From positions 32,597,235 through 32,661,234 of the forward strand of contig OZ005689.1 in NCBI GenBank assembly GCA_963930775.1: DNA of 64,000 bases, in the 5' to 3' direction. Positions 43,413-54,264 of the stretch are shown one piece after another (position 1 is the first letter of the stretch; every line of letters begins with the position of its first letter). The stretch comes from Cliona cf. orientalis (lineage: Eukaryota; Porifera; Demospongiae; Clionaida; Clionaidae). The translations under genes were made by a program, and so were the position numbers. Below the pieces are notes generated by a model. It worked only from the letters and a program-made list of their open reading frames with translations, was not told the DNA's origin and made no database searches.

Positions 43413-45294
43413 TCTGTACATAAATTATTGAGGAAAACGCATTCAAAGTTGGCGTTAATTATAGCATTTTCTGACTAACCTTTTCATGAGCTTAGAAGCT
43501 TATATACACTTCTATTACACTCGCCTGCACTTCTATGACAGGCAAACGCTGCCTGAAAGCTTCAGAAACGGCTCAACTGCTACACAAACTGATGCTTCAC
43601 CGGCACACTGCCGTAGGCAACTTACAGGAATGGCGGCGGAATTTCAACAGGTTTGAAGCTTTTGTCCCCTTCGCGTTACTTTTGCCATAGTTTTTCGCTC
43701 ATCTAGCTGATAAACAAGCGTCGAAAAGTCCTCTAAGAACCAAACCGCTCTTTGTCTCGATATTTGCTAATCAATTTCTGCTGAGCATGTAAAAATTGAC
43801 AATGAAGGAATGCCCAAACGGGCAGCGTTTGACGATCAATACCTCATCGCGTAGATGCGCTATCGCGATGGCCATCGAGAAATGCACACAGTATGCCTTT
43901 TGGTGACAATAGGTGTGGAAAACTCAAGTTTAGTCAAAACGGAATAATGTTCATTTTCTACATCTACATGGGAATGCCACGTTTATATTTATGCTCACCT
44001 CAATGTCTATATTCACTGCACCTGGCCAGGTTAGTAGTGCCAACTATAATTAAATATTTGTGGTATGCTCATGTGGTACTTTAAGTTTTCACTTGCATAT
44101 GCAGTGAGAAATGCAACATCAGTATGTCTTAACATTGATAGACTACCATAACTGTTAATGGGAGGAAGGTGTGATAATAAAATTAATTGTAATGTTGATG
44201 TATACGAGCACACAGGTGGCTGTTTACAATTTATATGCTTAAGTAGAAAACCAGACTGATCAATAACTCACCAGGTCAACAAATGGTTGATACAATGTCA
44301 TGGAACCAGGGCTGTTGTGCCAAATATTTTGTCCACCCAAATTAATAGCTGAAAAAAGTGCCAACAGCCACCAAATTGACACAATTTTTCTTGATGATTG
44401 ATGGGCCACACAAAGGTACAAATTTACAGGTATAAAGCTTGCTGCTAAACAGTGTTCATTTTTCCATATGAGGTTTATCCATAAATAAATATGTACATAC
44501 TCACGTTGGTGCAAAGGGTTTTTTAATTAATGTAGTATATGGAGACAAGTGGTGAAGAAACACTATCAAGAGTGATGCAGGTGAGTGCATGTGTTAGTCT
44601 TATAATATTATAGTATAATGTGGTGAGAGTACCATGTAGGATTCAAGATTTTGAGAGGGGGGGGGGGTGGGTGAGATCACTGATAGTGTAGGTAATGCCC
44701 CTTTATTTCCTTGTACTATACGAAAATGATCTGTCCGAATCGTTAAATTTCAACTCGAGAAACATCTTGCCCACCTCAGATATAACTCTGATGGTGTGGT
44801 TGAAGAGTATTATAATTATTATTGCAGTTATCTCTGCAAGAGTTACAGTCACTGTCATTGGAAGGTAAATAATGGATTGACGTATCATATGTGTTACGAA
44901 CTTTAATGTATTACAGACCCAATGAAGCTGCGCCTTCTTGAAGTCGTGGGTGAGGGAGCTTTTGGGATTGTCCATAAGGCCTGTTGGAGAGGGTGCGTAG
45001 TGCCAGCAAAGGTGGTTCCATGGGCAATTGAAACTAGTATATGTTCCAAGGAAATGGAAAATTTTAAATAAATGCCATGTTTTATAATTCGTATTATTAA
45101 GTTGTCATTAGTACCATGCATTGTACTATTCCAAACTAGTCCAGCATCCCAACCTAAGTTCACTGTTGGGAATGGTGCCCATGGGTCATAGCAAGATGGC
45201 AATTATCACACAGCTGGTTAGGGGTGTGAGCTTGAATAAGTATATATTTGGAGAAGCCCGAAAGGTATTAATTACACCACTTCAGATACTGTAT

Positions 45295-45676
45295 ACAAGT
45301 ATAAAAAACAATTGAATAAATTTGAAGGATGAAGTAGGGGTGGTAGTGCCAAAAAATACACAAACAAGACTTGTAGGGATAACGTATCACACCCACTATA
45401 CATCCCTATGCTTGCTTTTCTCAATAATTAATATCATATACTTCTGATTTAGTATGTAAAGTATCGCTATCCATGGGTTTACGGTATTGATTTTCCATTC
45501 CTGCATGTGCCCCATATATTATAATAATATTGTGTGTGTGCACGGCTACTCAAAAAGCAAGCGTAGGGATGTATAGTTGGTGTGATACGTTATCCCTACA
45601 AGTCTTGTTTGTGTATTTTTTGGCACTACCATCCCTACTTCATCCTTCAAATTAATCAATTGTTTTTTATACTTGT
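45295..45676. mobile_element. Fold-back MITE in a kinase intron
   Basis: About 150-bp arms beginning ACAAGTATAAAAAACAATTG are inverted at the right end, with GTAGGGATAACGTATCACAC pairing to its complement, around a central TG-rich loop. Same general family as 21995-22165. Confidence 0.8.
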
Positions 45677-46593
45677 TAGTGTTCTTTTTTTAGAGCCCTT
45701 GGGGTAGCTCATGATTGTCAATTTCATCAGTGCCACCTAGCTGACTAATTTCGTGGGGACAGAGGCTGGGCATGAAACTATACATACCATGGTGACCTGA
45801 TATTATGGTTTGCCTATTCATTGTTATTTATAAATGCTTAGAACTAGCTAGAACTTCTTTTTTCCTGGACCAAGGTACATACGACCGTGCTCCAACAATA
45901 ATACAATATTATAGGGAAGTAGGTCAACCTGGACCACTGATTCAGCATGTTTGTGTGATCCTAGCATTTGTATCAGGCCTGAGCTATGGTACCGCAACAC
46001 ACCGTGATTTCAAAACTTGAATATTCCTGTAAGTGCAAATCCCAGATAGCTAGCTAGGACGTCTTCTTTTGCATCACACACTAGCTATTGAACATAATCA
46101 GTGGGATTCTCGACCTGCGAATGAAGCCACGCCCCTCCTTATCTCGATCCTGAAGCTTGCTGACTGGCAAACTTGAAAGAAGGCCGTTTAGAACTAAGTA
46201 GCGACAAAAATCTTTTGTTTCGGGAGCGTATTCTATAGCCTATAGGCCAGCAAGTTTACTGTTGGTAGTAGCCACCATAATTTTTAGTTCACTGAGCTGA
46301 TCGATCAGCTGAGCGCTTGAGCACTCGAGCAGGTCCCAGCGCATGTGTACCACTGACATAGGTCACATGACTTCACCATGGCAACACCGTATGAGCATGC
46401 ACATTATATGACAAAATGGCTAATTAGACACACCCACTCGCAAAACGCGTGCTGTACACACCCACAATTAAATCGCTTTCCTGATAACACAAAACGAGCA
46501 TGCCACAGACGTGCGCGCCCCAAAAAGAAGTTGATTTATACTCAAACTAAGGTGAGCGGTCATGGTAGTCTTGAGCTAGCCCGGGAAAACAGA

Positions 46594-46616
46594 AAGAAAG
46601 AAAGAAAGAAAGATTG
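46594..46616. repeat. AAAG microsatellite
   Basis: A run of AAAG units within the kinase pseudogene region. Confidence 0.8.
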
Positions 46617-47779
46617 AGAAAATGGCTATTTTTTGAACATCTGGTTCTGGCATATACAATGGAGTTTGATGAATGATCTTGGTCTTGTTAGATAGATAAT
46701 TTGCTGTAGATTCTGATTTTGACACTTAGAAATCTCACAGAATTACCTGTTTTAAGATATTTTGATATTTGTAATGTACTACATATATGGAGTATCCGTG
46801 CCATCCTACTTATAGAGTCACCGACTCTATGATATATGTGATACAGTATACGTAATTGTGAACATTATTGTTGTGCAGCTTTCTATGACTGAGAAGCTAC
46901 TAGTTTGTGTGCAGATATTGCAGGCAGTCCTTTTCCCGCACACCAACTCTCCACCGATGGCTCATTTAGACATCAAACCTGCCAATATATTGGTTAGTGC
47001 CTGTTTGCATAGACGAACTGATTATAATATGTTCCCTGAACCACGGTCCCTACCTCAAGCATGCCCAAAGTAGCACTGCTTGTTTCTCATCCCCCCTGAG
47101 CCCAAAAAACTGAGGTGGGTAGGTGGCTGGAAATGGTCGTCAAAACCATAAGTTCGGCAGTCACTGGAATTGGGAGACTGACCGTCGAGTTCAATTGCAC
47201 GTGTGATTGACGCATCAAATGTAGGCTGCATGTGTGTGCACAGTATTGACAACCATATACCATAATTATGTACCACTAGAACTACTGGAGATGTAATTTT
47301 TCATTTTTATTGAACCCATAGAGCTCTATTCATAGTTGTTTAATTATTAATATTATTACTATTAATTTTTTTTAGATTGATGGTATCACCCTTCATGTGG
47401 TGTTGACAGACTGGTCTCTCTAAAGTTATAACTGAAACCTCGGGAAAGGCTGGTACAAGGATGATGCTTGCTGGGACACCAGGATTCCAATCCCCTGAGC
47501 GACTTTAAGCCAGCTCGATTGGTGTTGAGTGCGATGTATATCCTCTTGGAGCAGTTATGGTCGTGATGTTTGGTGAAAAGCCACTTTGGCCTTCACTGAC
47601 TCCTTTCCAGATCATGCACAAGGTGACAATAGAAAAGGAAATGCCCAGTGTTGCTGGAATTGAACCAAGGATTGGGGAAGTATGCTCAAAGTGTTTTCTG
47701 ACCATTGAGAGGAGGCCAACAATTCAAGTGGTCCTCCATGGTCTTATAAAGATCATGGAATGCTTGTGACATCTCCAAG

Positions 47780-48285
47780 CACAGGTATAGTCCGACTCCA
47801 AATATGGATGATTATGACCCATAGAAAAGCATCCATTATTTGATGATATTATCACTGACAGTTGAATTTCATCCATTTTATGATGAAAATGGCCCATAAA
47901 TTATCATCCACAATTGGATGTTTCATTGGCAATGACATGCATTTCATCACTTTTTGGATATTAACACATCTTTCTCTATTTAGTGACAGCACTGGCTAAA
48001 TTCATCCACAGTTGGATGATTTTGATCATCATTATTTGGATGATATTTGTTCATATTTAAAATCATCCACAATTGGATGATTTTGATCATCATTATTTGG
48101 ATGATATTGGCGTACCTTTAAATTCATCCACAGTTGGATGATTTCGATCACTATTTGGATGATATGATGTATGTATGTTTAAAAGCATCCACAATTGAAT
48201 GATTTCGATCATCCAATTGTGGATGATATGAACTCATGTTTAAGTTCATCCATAGTTGGATGATTTCGATTACAGTATTTAACGT
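47780..48285. repeat. 61-bp tandem array of a palindromic TCATCCACAATTGGATGA motif
   Basis: The motif recurs with CATCCA at 48003, 48064, 48125, 48186 and 48247, exact 61-bp spacing; looser copies occur upstream from about 47780. Each unit carries ATCC(A)-TTGGAT palindromes plus GATCATCATTATTTGGATG. It ends about 55 bp before the Tigger element. It has the look of a subterminal transposase-binding array from another element. Confidence 0.85.
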
Positions 48286-48596
48286 CGATGAGTATAATAA
48301 TCGATAATAACATACAATTAATTATGATAATTATTATATTACAGTAGAACCTCGATTATCCGACCCTCGGTTATCCGGAATCTCGATTATCCGATCAGAG
48401 CTTTGAAGGTCAATTCGCTTAATTAGAACAAGCGCGTTCCGGACTCCACCCCCTGATCTGTGTGCGCGAGAGCAGCACGCATGCATCTGCCCGTATCGCA
48501 TATCACGCGCGCTATCGCTCGCGTAGCAGCTGATCAGTGCAGCACATGTTGATGAATCGGCATTTATTAAACGTGTAAAAGTACGTAGCTACAGCC

Positions 48597-50393
48597 ATGG
48601 CGTCTGGTAGCGCTTCTACGAAAAAGAAGCGAAAGAGAGTTGTTTTGACTATAGAGGAGAAAGTGAAAGTTTTAGATATGCTTGATAAATCTGTTTCCTA
48701 TAGTATTATTGCTGAAAAGTTTGGAATAGGAAAGAGTACAGTGAGCGATCTAAAAAAAAACAAAGAGAAAATTCGCGGTTTCCAGAGAGATATGATGGAC
48801 ATGGGAATGAAGAGGCAAGCAAAAACGATGAAGTTAGGTGATGACAAGCAATTGGACCAGGCTTTATACCTATGGTTTAAACAAAAGCAAATGGAAGGAG
48901 TGCCAGTGACTGGTCCGTTGTTGTGTGCAAAGGCACTGGAACTCAGCAGGACCCTCAATGGTGAGACTAACTTCCAGGCAAGTGAGGGCTGGAAATGGAG
49001 GTTTTGCCAGCGTCACGGAATACGTCAATTGTCTGTACAAGGGGAAAAACTTTCCAGTGACAAGGAAGAGGCTGATAAATTTGTATCTGAGTTTAGGTCA
49101 TTCGTCATGGAGAGAGGGTTTACGAGGAACCAGATTTTTAACTGTGATGAAACTGGCCTTAATTTTCGACTTCTACCTGATGCAACTCCTGCTGGAAGCT
49201 TTGAGAAGACAGTAAGTGGAAGAAAAAAGTCAAAGGAGCGTGTGACATTGAATTTATGTTCCAATGCTTCGGGCACAATCAAGTTACCTGTGCACTTAAT
49301 TGGCAAGGCCCAAAGACCTCATTGCTTTCGAAATATGGACATGAAGCTATTGCCTGTGAAGTATACAAATCAAAGAAACGCATGGATGACGACTGATCAA
49401 TTTATCGAATGGTTTCATAATGATTTTGTCCCCTACATACCCAAGGAATTGGAGTCACTAGGAGAAGAGCCGAATGCAGTTTTAGTTCTTGATAATTGCT
49501 CTGCCCATCCAGATTCAGATGATTTGATCAGCACCGACAGCAAAATCTTCGCGAAATTCTTGCCACCTAATGTTACAGCATTGATTCAGCCAATGGACCA
49601 GGGTGTTATTGAGTCAGTCAAAAGAAGATACAAGATGAAATTGCTGCGGAGACTTGTCCTTGGAGATGAACCTGGTGTGTCAGTTGTGGAGTTCTTAAAG
49701 GGAATCAATCTCAAAATTGTTGCTGATCTAGTTCACGAGTCATGGAAAGAAACCAGCTGCACTACACTTCAAAAATCCTGGCAAAAGATTCTTCCAAGGC
49801 CCACTCCAAGTCCACCTATTGCACCTTCATCACCACTGAAGGAATTGTACGAGATGGCAGTACCTGATGAGGAAGTTGTATGTACTGCGAGTCCAGATAA
49901 GCCGGATGTGAATGAGACCCAATGTGGGTATGGTTTATGGCAGGGTATTAGAATTCGAATTGCTCACTCAGATGACTTTACCATGGATGCAACTACCACA
50001 GATGCAGTGTCCGATATTGACGATGAACTTGGTTTCCAAAGTCTTTTCAAAGCAGTAGGTGTTGAGATTGAACTTGACAAAATCATGGAATGGCTTAATA
50101 GTGATGCTAATGACAAGGGGGTTCAAATCTACACTGATTCAGAGATTTGTGAGTTAGTGTCTCACTTAGAAGACAGCATTGAATACACAGATGACGAATC
50201 CTCTGATGAAGAAATTCCTGTGATATCTGACGGTGATGCAGCTCGCTTTTTTGGATTATGTTTAACGTGGCTTGAAAGTCAGCCAGAAGCTACAGTGTAC
50301 AACACATCTGTTGTGAGAGAATTGCAATCATTGGCTGCTAGGAAGAGAATTGATTCTTTGAAACAATCCAAAATCACCAGTTATTTTAAGTAA
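48597..50393 (+). CDS. Tigger/pogo-family transposase
   Basis: It is uninterrupted at 598 residues. The N-terminus has a CENP-B/psq-type helix-turn-helix (EEKVKVLDMLDKSVSYSIIA, EKFGIGKSTVSDLKKN), then a second CENP-B-like DNA-binding domain (residues 80-165; QALYLWFKQKQMEG, GWKWRFCQRHGI). A DDE_1 catalytic core follows with Asp in FNCDETGL (184), Asp in VLVLDNCSAHP (299) and Asp in IQPMDQGVIES (334), giving DD34D. An acidic C-terminal tail ends SLKQSKITSYFK, which resembles a PIP-box (Q-x-x-I-T-x-Y-F) as in other pogo-type transposases. Perfect ends and an open frame suggest recent activity. Confidence 0.96.
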   Translation: MASGSASTKKKRKRVVLTIEEKVKVLDMLDKSVSYSIIAEKFGIGKSTVSDLKKNKEKIRGFQRDMMDMGMKRQAKTMKLGDDKQLDQALYLWFKQKQMEGVPVTGPLLCAKALELSRTLNGETNFQASEGWKWRFCQRHGIRQLSVQGEKLSSDKEEADKFVSEFRSFVMERGFTRNQIFNCDETGLNFRLLPDATPAGSFEKTVSGRKKSKERVTLNLCSNASGTIKLPVHLIGKAQRPHCFRNMDMKLLPVKYTNQRNAWMTTDQFIEWFHNDFVPYIPKELESLGEEPNAVLVLDNCSAHPDSDDLISTDSKIFAKFLPPNVTALIQPMDQGVIESVKRRYKMKLLRRLVLGDEPGVSVVEFLKGINLKIVADLVHESWKETSCTTLQKSWQKILPRPTPSPPIAPSSPLKELYEMAVPDEEVVCTASPDKPDVNETQCGYGLWQGIRIRIAHSDDFTMDATTTDAVSDIDDELGFQSLFKAVGVEIELDKIMEWLNSDANDKGVQIYTDSEICELVSHLEDSIEYTDDESSDEEIPVISDGDAARFFGLCLTWLESQPEATVYNTSVVRELQSLAARKRIDSLKQSKITSYFK

Positions 50394-50543
50394 AGCTTGT
50401 TTTCATCTGTACCATGACAACTATAATAATATACTATTGAATTTTGATTTCTTAATCTAACTTGATCTGCATGCATGAACACCACCCCTCCCCAATTTCA
50501 CAAAAAGTTAGCCACTGAAACTTGATAATGTGACAAATTAAAG

Positions 50544-50945
50544 TTAATACGGACAAGAGTGTGTCTGCCTATCACCTGTAGGTTTACGTGTGTTTATCTT
50601 GTCGAGTGATTTCTTCAGTTTTTCCACAAGTTCATCCTTTCCTTGGATTTTATAAGTGCATGGAACCTCCAGCCCCCTACCTCTCTTCCTTCTTCCAGTC
50701 ACCTCACAGCTTATTTGTCCCCCGTTTGATAAAAATATCCAGAAAAGTTTGGAGAGTTCTCTAGGTACACGGCCAACTATCAAACCATCCTTTTTAACTG
50801 TAGTTGCATAAAAATCATGGCTGTTTCCATGCTCTTGCCCCAAGGACAGCTCCTCTCCTACACAAGGAGTCTACACATCTTTATATATATGATGGCCACG
50901 TATCACACTGTCCACAGTAAAGTAGCTTGAGCTTGATTCTGCCAT
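50544..50945 (-). pseudogene. HIRAN-like gene inside Tigger, antisense, one TAG
   Basis: From ATG 50945 the minus strand reads MAESSSSYFTVDSVIRGHHI, YKDV, a TAG at 50873-50871, then TPCVGEELSLGQEHGNSHDF, YATTVKKDGLIVGRVPREL, FLSNGGQISCEVTGRRKRG and LEVPCTYKIQGKDELVEKL. The N-x-H-D-x-x-A and V-G-x-V-P-R pattern recalls HIRAN domains, and similar small proteins are frequent in cnidarian and fish genomes (recalled). The rest of the frame is open, so a single base change separates it from a full reading. It faces the transposase and ends about 150 bp from its stop. It may be a second Tigger gene or a captured host gene. Confidence 0.65.
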
Positions 50946-51129
50946 TCTCAGTCGTTACTACACTGTACACACATGTATGTATGACTTAGATTCTTATTCA
51001 TGCCCACCTAAATTCCATCACTTCACTTATCTGAACAAATTCAGTTATCTGAACCCTTGACAAATTCTCAGTGCCCAAAGGGGTTCGGATAATCGAGGTT
51101 CTACTGTATAGTGTATTATAGTTTGTTCA

Positions 51130-51277
51130 TTAGTTCCTCCTTGTACGACGAAGGGCCAGTGGTGTTGGATTGCTGCTGAAGGGATCATAGAACCTGGGTC
51201 TTTTACTTGCTGGTTCTCTAGGAGTGCTAGTTAGTTGTTCTTCCTCATCATCTTCGTTGTCCAAAGTTCTCCTCTGG
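51130..51277 (-). CDS. C-terminal exon of an unknown gene
   Basis: After an acceptor (CATTGTAG) the minus strand reads an acidic then basic tail: RTLDNEDDEEEQLTSTPREP and KRPRFYDPFSSNPTPLALRR, stopping at 51130. It lies just outside the Tigger element. Parent unknown; it could belong with the minus-strand HTH exon at 52635. Confidence 0.45.
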
Positions 51278-51447
51278 CTACAATGTAGAAATACCAAGTG
51301 ATATCTGTTCTCGAGATGTGCGATCTTGCCTTAGCTCCCTTTAGTCGTCCTTCTTCATTTCCACCTCCGACACCAGAGAACAAGCTCCCAATCTTCCAAA
51401 GATTCATGGAACTCGCTGCTATTCTGCCGACCAGCGTAGGAAAGGAT

Positions 51448-51865
51448 TAGAAGACATCGATGCATGCAGGAAGTATTCATTAAATCACCCGACTCTAACC
51501 CCAGGAATCTTCACAATCTACTGCCCGCATGGAGTCTGCTGTGGTTTCGAAGTTATGGAACAGCACGAATCACCGTGACATCTCTTCAAGATCTTTTTGT
51601 TATGTTTTGAAACCCTTCCAACAACAATAATTCATGCAAGCTACACCAGTATACCCTAAACCGCAAGCCAACTCATTTTAAGGACACATATTTCTTTGTG
51701 GACAGATTCCATTGTCGTGGACATATCGGTTGCTCAATGGACAAGTATGCAACGCAATCAATTGGCAGCATAAACTCCCAAGTGAATGAACAAGCTAATG
51801 CCGGTCTTCAACGGATCAAAGGACAACTTGCGTACATGAAGCCAGATAATTTTATGTTTCAATGA
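51448..51865 (+). pseudogene. KDZ-type transposase fragment
   Basis: Plus strand reads EDIDACRKYSLNHPTLTPGI, FTIYCPHGVCCGFEVMEQHE, a stop and shifts, then CKLHQYTLNRKPTHFKDTYF, FVDRFHCRGHIGCSMDKYAT and INSQVNEQANAGLQRIKGQL. The C-P-H-G and N-S-Q-x-N-E-Q-x-N blocks are characteristic of Kyakuja-Dileera-Zisupton transposase-like proteins as I recall them. Both ends are missing. Confidence 0.65.
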
Positions 51866-52222
51866 AGGCTAAACATCGAAAAGTAAGTACGTTCTCCTTT
51901 CTGCTTCCTTTAGTATCCTCGCAGTCAATTTGGCTGAAGTATGCGCCCAGTCACAGCACTTGGCCTGGCAAGTGGTGTGCACGTGATCACCATGTCAGGG
52001 GATCCTTATTCAGCTTCGATTACTAAAAATATGTTTATATCATGACACAGTTCCTTGAATTCTTTTTATATTACAAGGAGTGTACTGGACCACACCCTCC
52101 CCATCTCTGGATGCATTGCATCAAACAGTGCAACAGTGGCCGGACCCTCCTTTCCGCGTGCTGCTGATACAATACATCAAGAGCTGGGGAGGGAGTGGTT
52201 CAGCACACAAGACTAGGCCCTG

Positions 52223-52249
52223 ACCCTCCCCCCCCCCCCCCCCCCCCCA
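52223..52249. repeat. Poly-C tract
   Basis: A run of more than 20 C residues near a second C/T-rich stretch at 52338-52352. Length is likely unstable. Confidence 0.9.
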
Positions 52250-52389
52250 GTGTAATAATGATGATATTAAAAAAATAGTTTGGAAGTGTCCCCTAATGGC
52301 ATAAACTTCTCTCCAAATCAGTGATGGTATAATAATCCCCCCCCCCTTCCCCGGCCAAAAAAGCTGAAGCAAAATTCTAACCCCCAAAC

Positions 52390-52635
52390 CATGCCACACT
52401 CAATAAGGTGGTATGCTGGGTAACCTACCTCACCAATACATTGCTCCACTACCTCAATTTTATCCTTTTTTGCTAAATCTTTCAATCTATTCTGAGCCAC
52501 ATATCTCCTCACACTTCGCGTCGATAGTCCCCTAGTAATGTGAGGGTACAAATCCTTCAGCTCTGATGAGATTTCTTCGTATGTTTTGCCAATCACCAGT
52601 AATCCACGCACAATGTCAATCGAAACGCTGTCCAT
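52390..52635 (-). CDS. HTH exon homologous to that of the 7-kb element
   Basis: From ATG 52635 it reads MDSVSIDIVRGLLVIGKTYE, EISSELKDLYPHITRGLSTR and SVRRYVAQNRLKDLAKKDKI, aligning along its length with 36012-36218. A GTGAGG donor follows VVEQCIG, so the later residues are intron. No integrase exon follows below; the space holds KDZ scraps and Tigger. It is divergent from the accessory gene at 52849. Confidence 0.65.
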
Positions 52636-54264
52636 CTTGCAGCTTCATGAGCTTGCAGTAACTGTTTGATTCTAAATAAGGCACACCACCAAAATATGGC
52701 GCCAAATTGGCCAAAGTTCACAATAATTAAGATCGTAGGTTCTCATCTGCCACAGTACCAATAGCGCGCGTGTTGTTCGACCTACTTCTTCCCAATCCCG
52801 GAGCTCTGAGGCTACCCAGTGATCGGATCATCCATCCAAGGCTGAGTCATGATGGATAGCTATCTCGACTTTGTTGACATCTCTTTCGAGGGCCGCTCAC
52901 TCCAGATGCGGCCGTCTCAGTTGACCACCACCAACATTGCTAGAGCCTTCAGACTCATACCAGATACAATAATCTTGGTCTCTGATCGAGGAACACTGGC
53001 TTTACCAACTGATGGAGTATTTGATGATGTTGACGAATGTTATACGTGGACGGTAGAGGGTGACACAAAGCAACTAATGGTGGCGGAAGCATCGCTGCGA
53101 GGGCTCCTAAATCTGGTGTTGAACGATGGAAGCCTAAAACTTTCCAGCCCTGTATTAGCACTGCAACCAGCCACGGTTGCAGAATACAGGTTGGTCAGCA
53201 TGAGCATGAGCATGCACAAAAGATTGCTTGACTGCCAGGCTAATTATTGCCCATGCCCATACAACATAATATTATTTTTGTCCCTGGGAAAGGACAGATC
53301 CCCCACCCCGTCAATGAATAGTTTTATCAAAATCCCAATACTGCACCTATCAATGTCATGCCCCAAGTCGGGCCAGGTAAAGGATTTTGTAGAGGGCTCA
53401 GTGAAGATCATCGAAATGTAGGCATGCTCATGCACAGTCATCTCTGTAGCTACAGATTTCCGGGTATGACGTTGTGCTCTAAAGACATCTAGTTATACAA
53501 AGATCCCTACGGATCCGTATATACAATAGATGTTTTAATCTACGAGTTGCCCTTAGGGTAAGTACTTTGCTAATTAATAGATGCAAAACTCCTATGCCCC
53601 CCCCCCCTTGGGGCATGACATTGATAGGTGCATAATTAATCTGTGAAAATAGAAGACCAATATCCTACAGGTACACCAATACAGTCCTTAAGGCCACTCG
53701 GAATTACATGTTTGTTTGAACTAACCTGACTGACTGTAAAAATAATTTCAAGCATCCAATAGCTAAGGTTACTACAGGCATATATATATATACCAACTTA
53801 GACTTTTATTAATAGGACTGTCTTAAAAATATATTTTTAAAGCTACCACCCAGCACAAACTTCTAGACTGCTGGAATACTACAAGTTTACATAGTGACAC
53901 TTGTAATTAAAATTCTTTAGTTAAATTATCATCCACCCAACACGTGGTCATGTTAGTTCAATCAAACATTTTTTTTCTGTGTGGCCTAATGCTTGGTTCT
54001 AGCTAGCTCACCCTCTCCACCTTAATTGTTTCCTACTAATTTAGGGAAATGGAAATTCATGGATAAAATCCATTGAAATTTGCTCTTTGAGGGGAGATAG
54101 TGGGGAAGTGGTTTCCTACTCTGAACACCCACTGGCTATTGAGGAAGGAACAGCTACTGTTCCATATATTGTAGACAAGCTTTCCAAAGAAGCATTTGGT
54201 GGGGTGAATGTGCAACTGCTAAACAGCAAAAACATAATGATTGCGGATACTGAGGGAACCAGAG

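Larger units (their letters stand above)
44539..47769 (+). pseudogene. Protein kinase pseudogene (TKL-like), multi-exon
   Basis: A possible first exon 44539-44580 (METSGEETLSRVMQ) is followed by exons reading MKLRLLEVVGEGAFGIVHKA (glycine loop), HPNLSSLLGMVPMGHSKMA and IITQLVRGVSLNKYIFGEAR. Then come LSMTEKLLVCVQILQAVL and MAHLDIKPANIL (catalytic loop), LTDWSL in place of DFG-L after a small deletion, LSKVITETSGK, AGTPGFQSPERL, a TAA, SSIGVECDVYPLGAVMVVMF and ending IERRPTIQVVLHGLIKIMEC. The lost DFG, a frameshift and the TAA show it is dead. A fold-back MITE sits between exons 3 and 4. Sponges have many such kinases, which may explain the parent. Confidence 0.8.
48341..51106 (+). mobile_element. 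Tigger/pogo transposon, complete
   Basis: 22-bp inverted repeats starting CAGTAGAACCTCGATTATCC are identical at both ends and flanked by TA (48339-48340 and 51107-51108). Further imperfect TTATCCG and TTATCTGAA copies lie just inside both ends. The 2766-bp element carries an intact transposase and an antisense second gene. Confidence 0.97.

Noticed and set aside
47780..48285. CRISPR-like array
   Set aside because: Units are a continuous 61-bp tandem repeat without unique spacers, in a eukaryotic intron-rich context.
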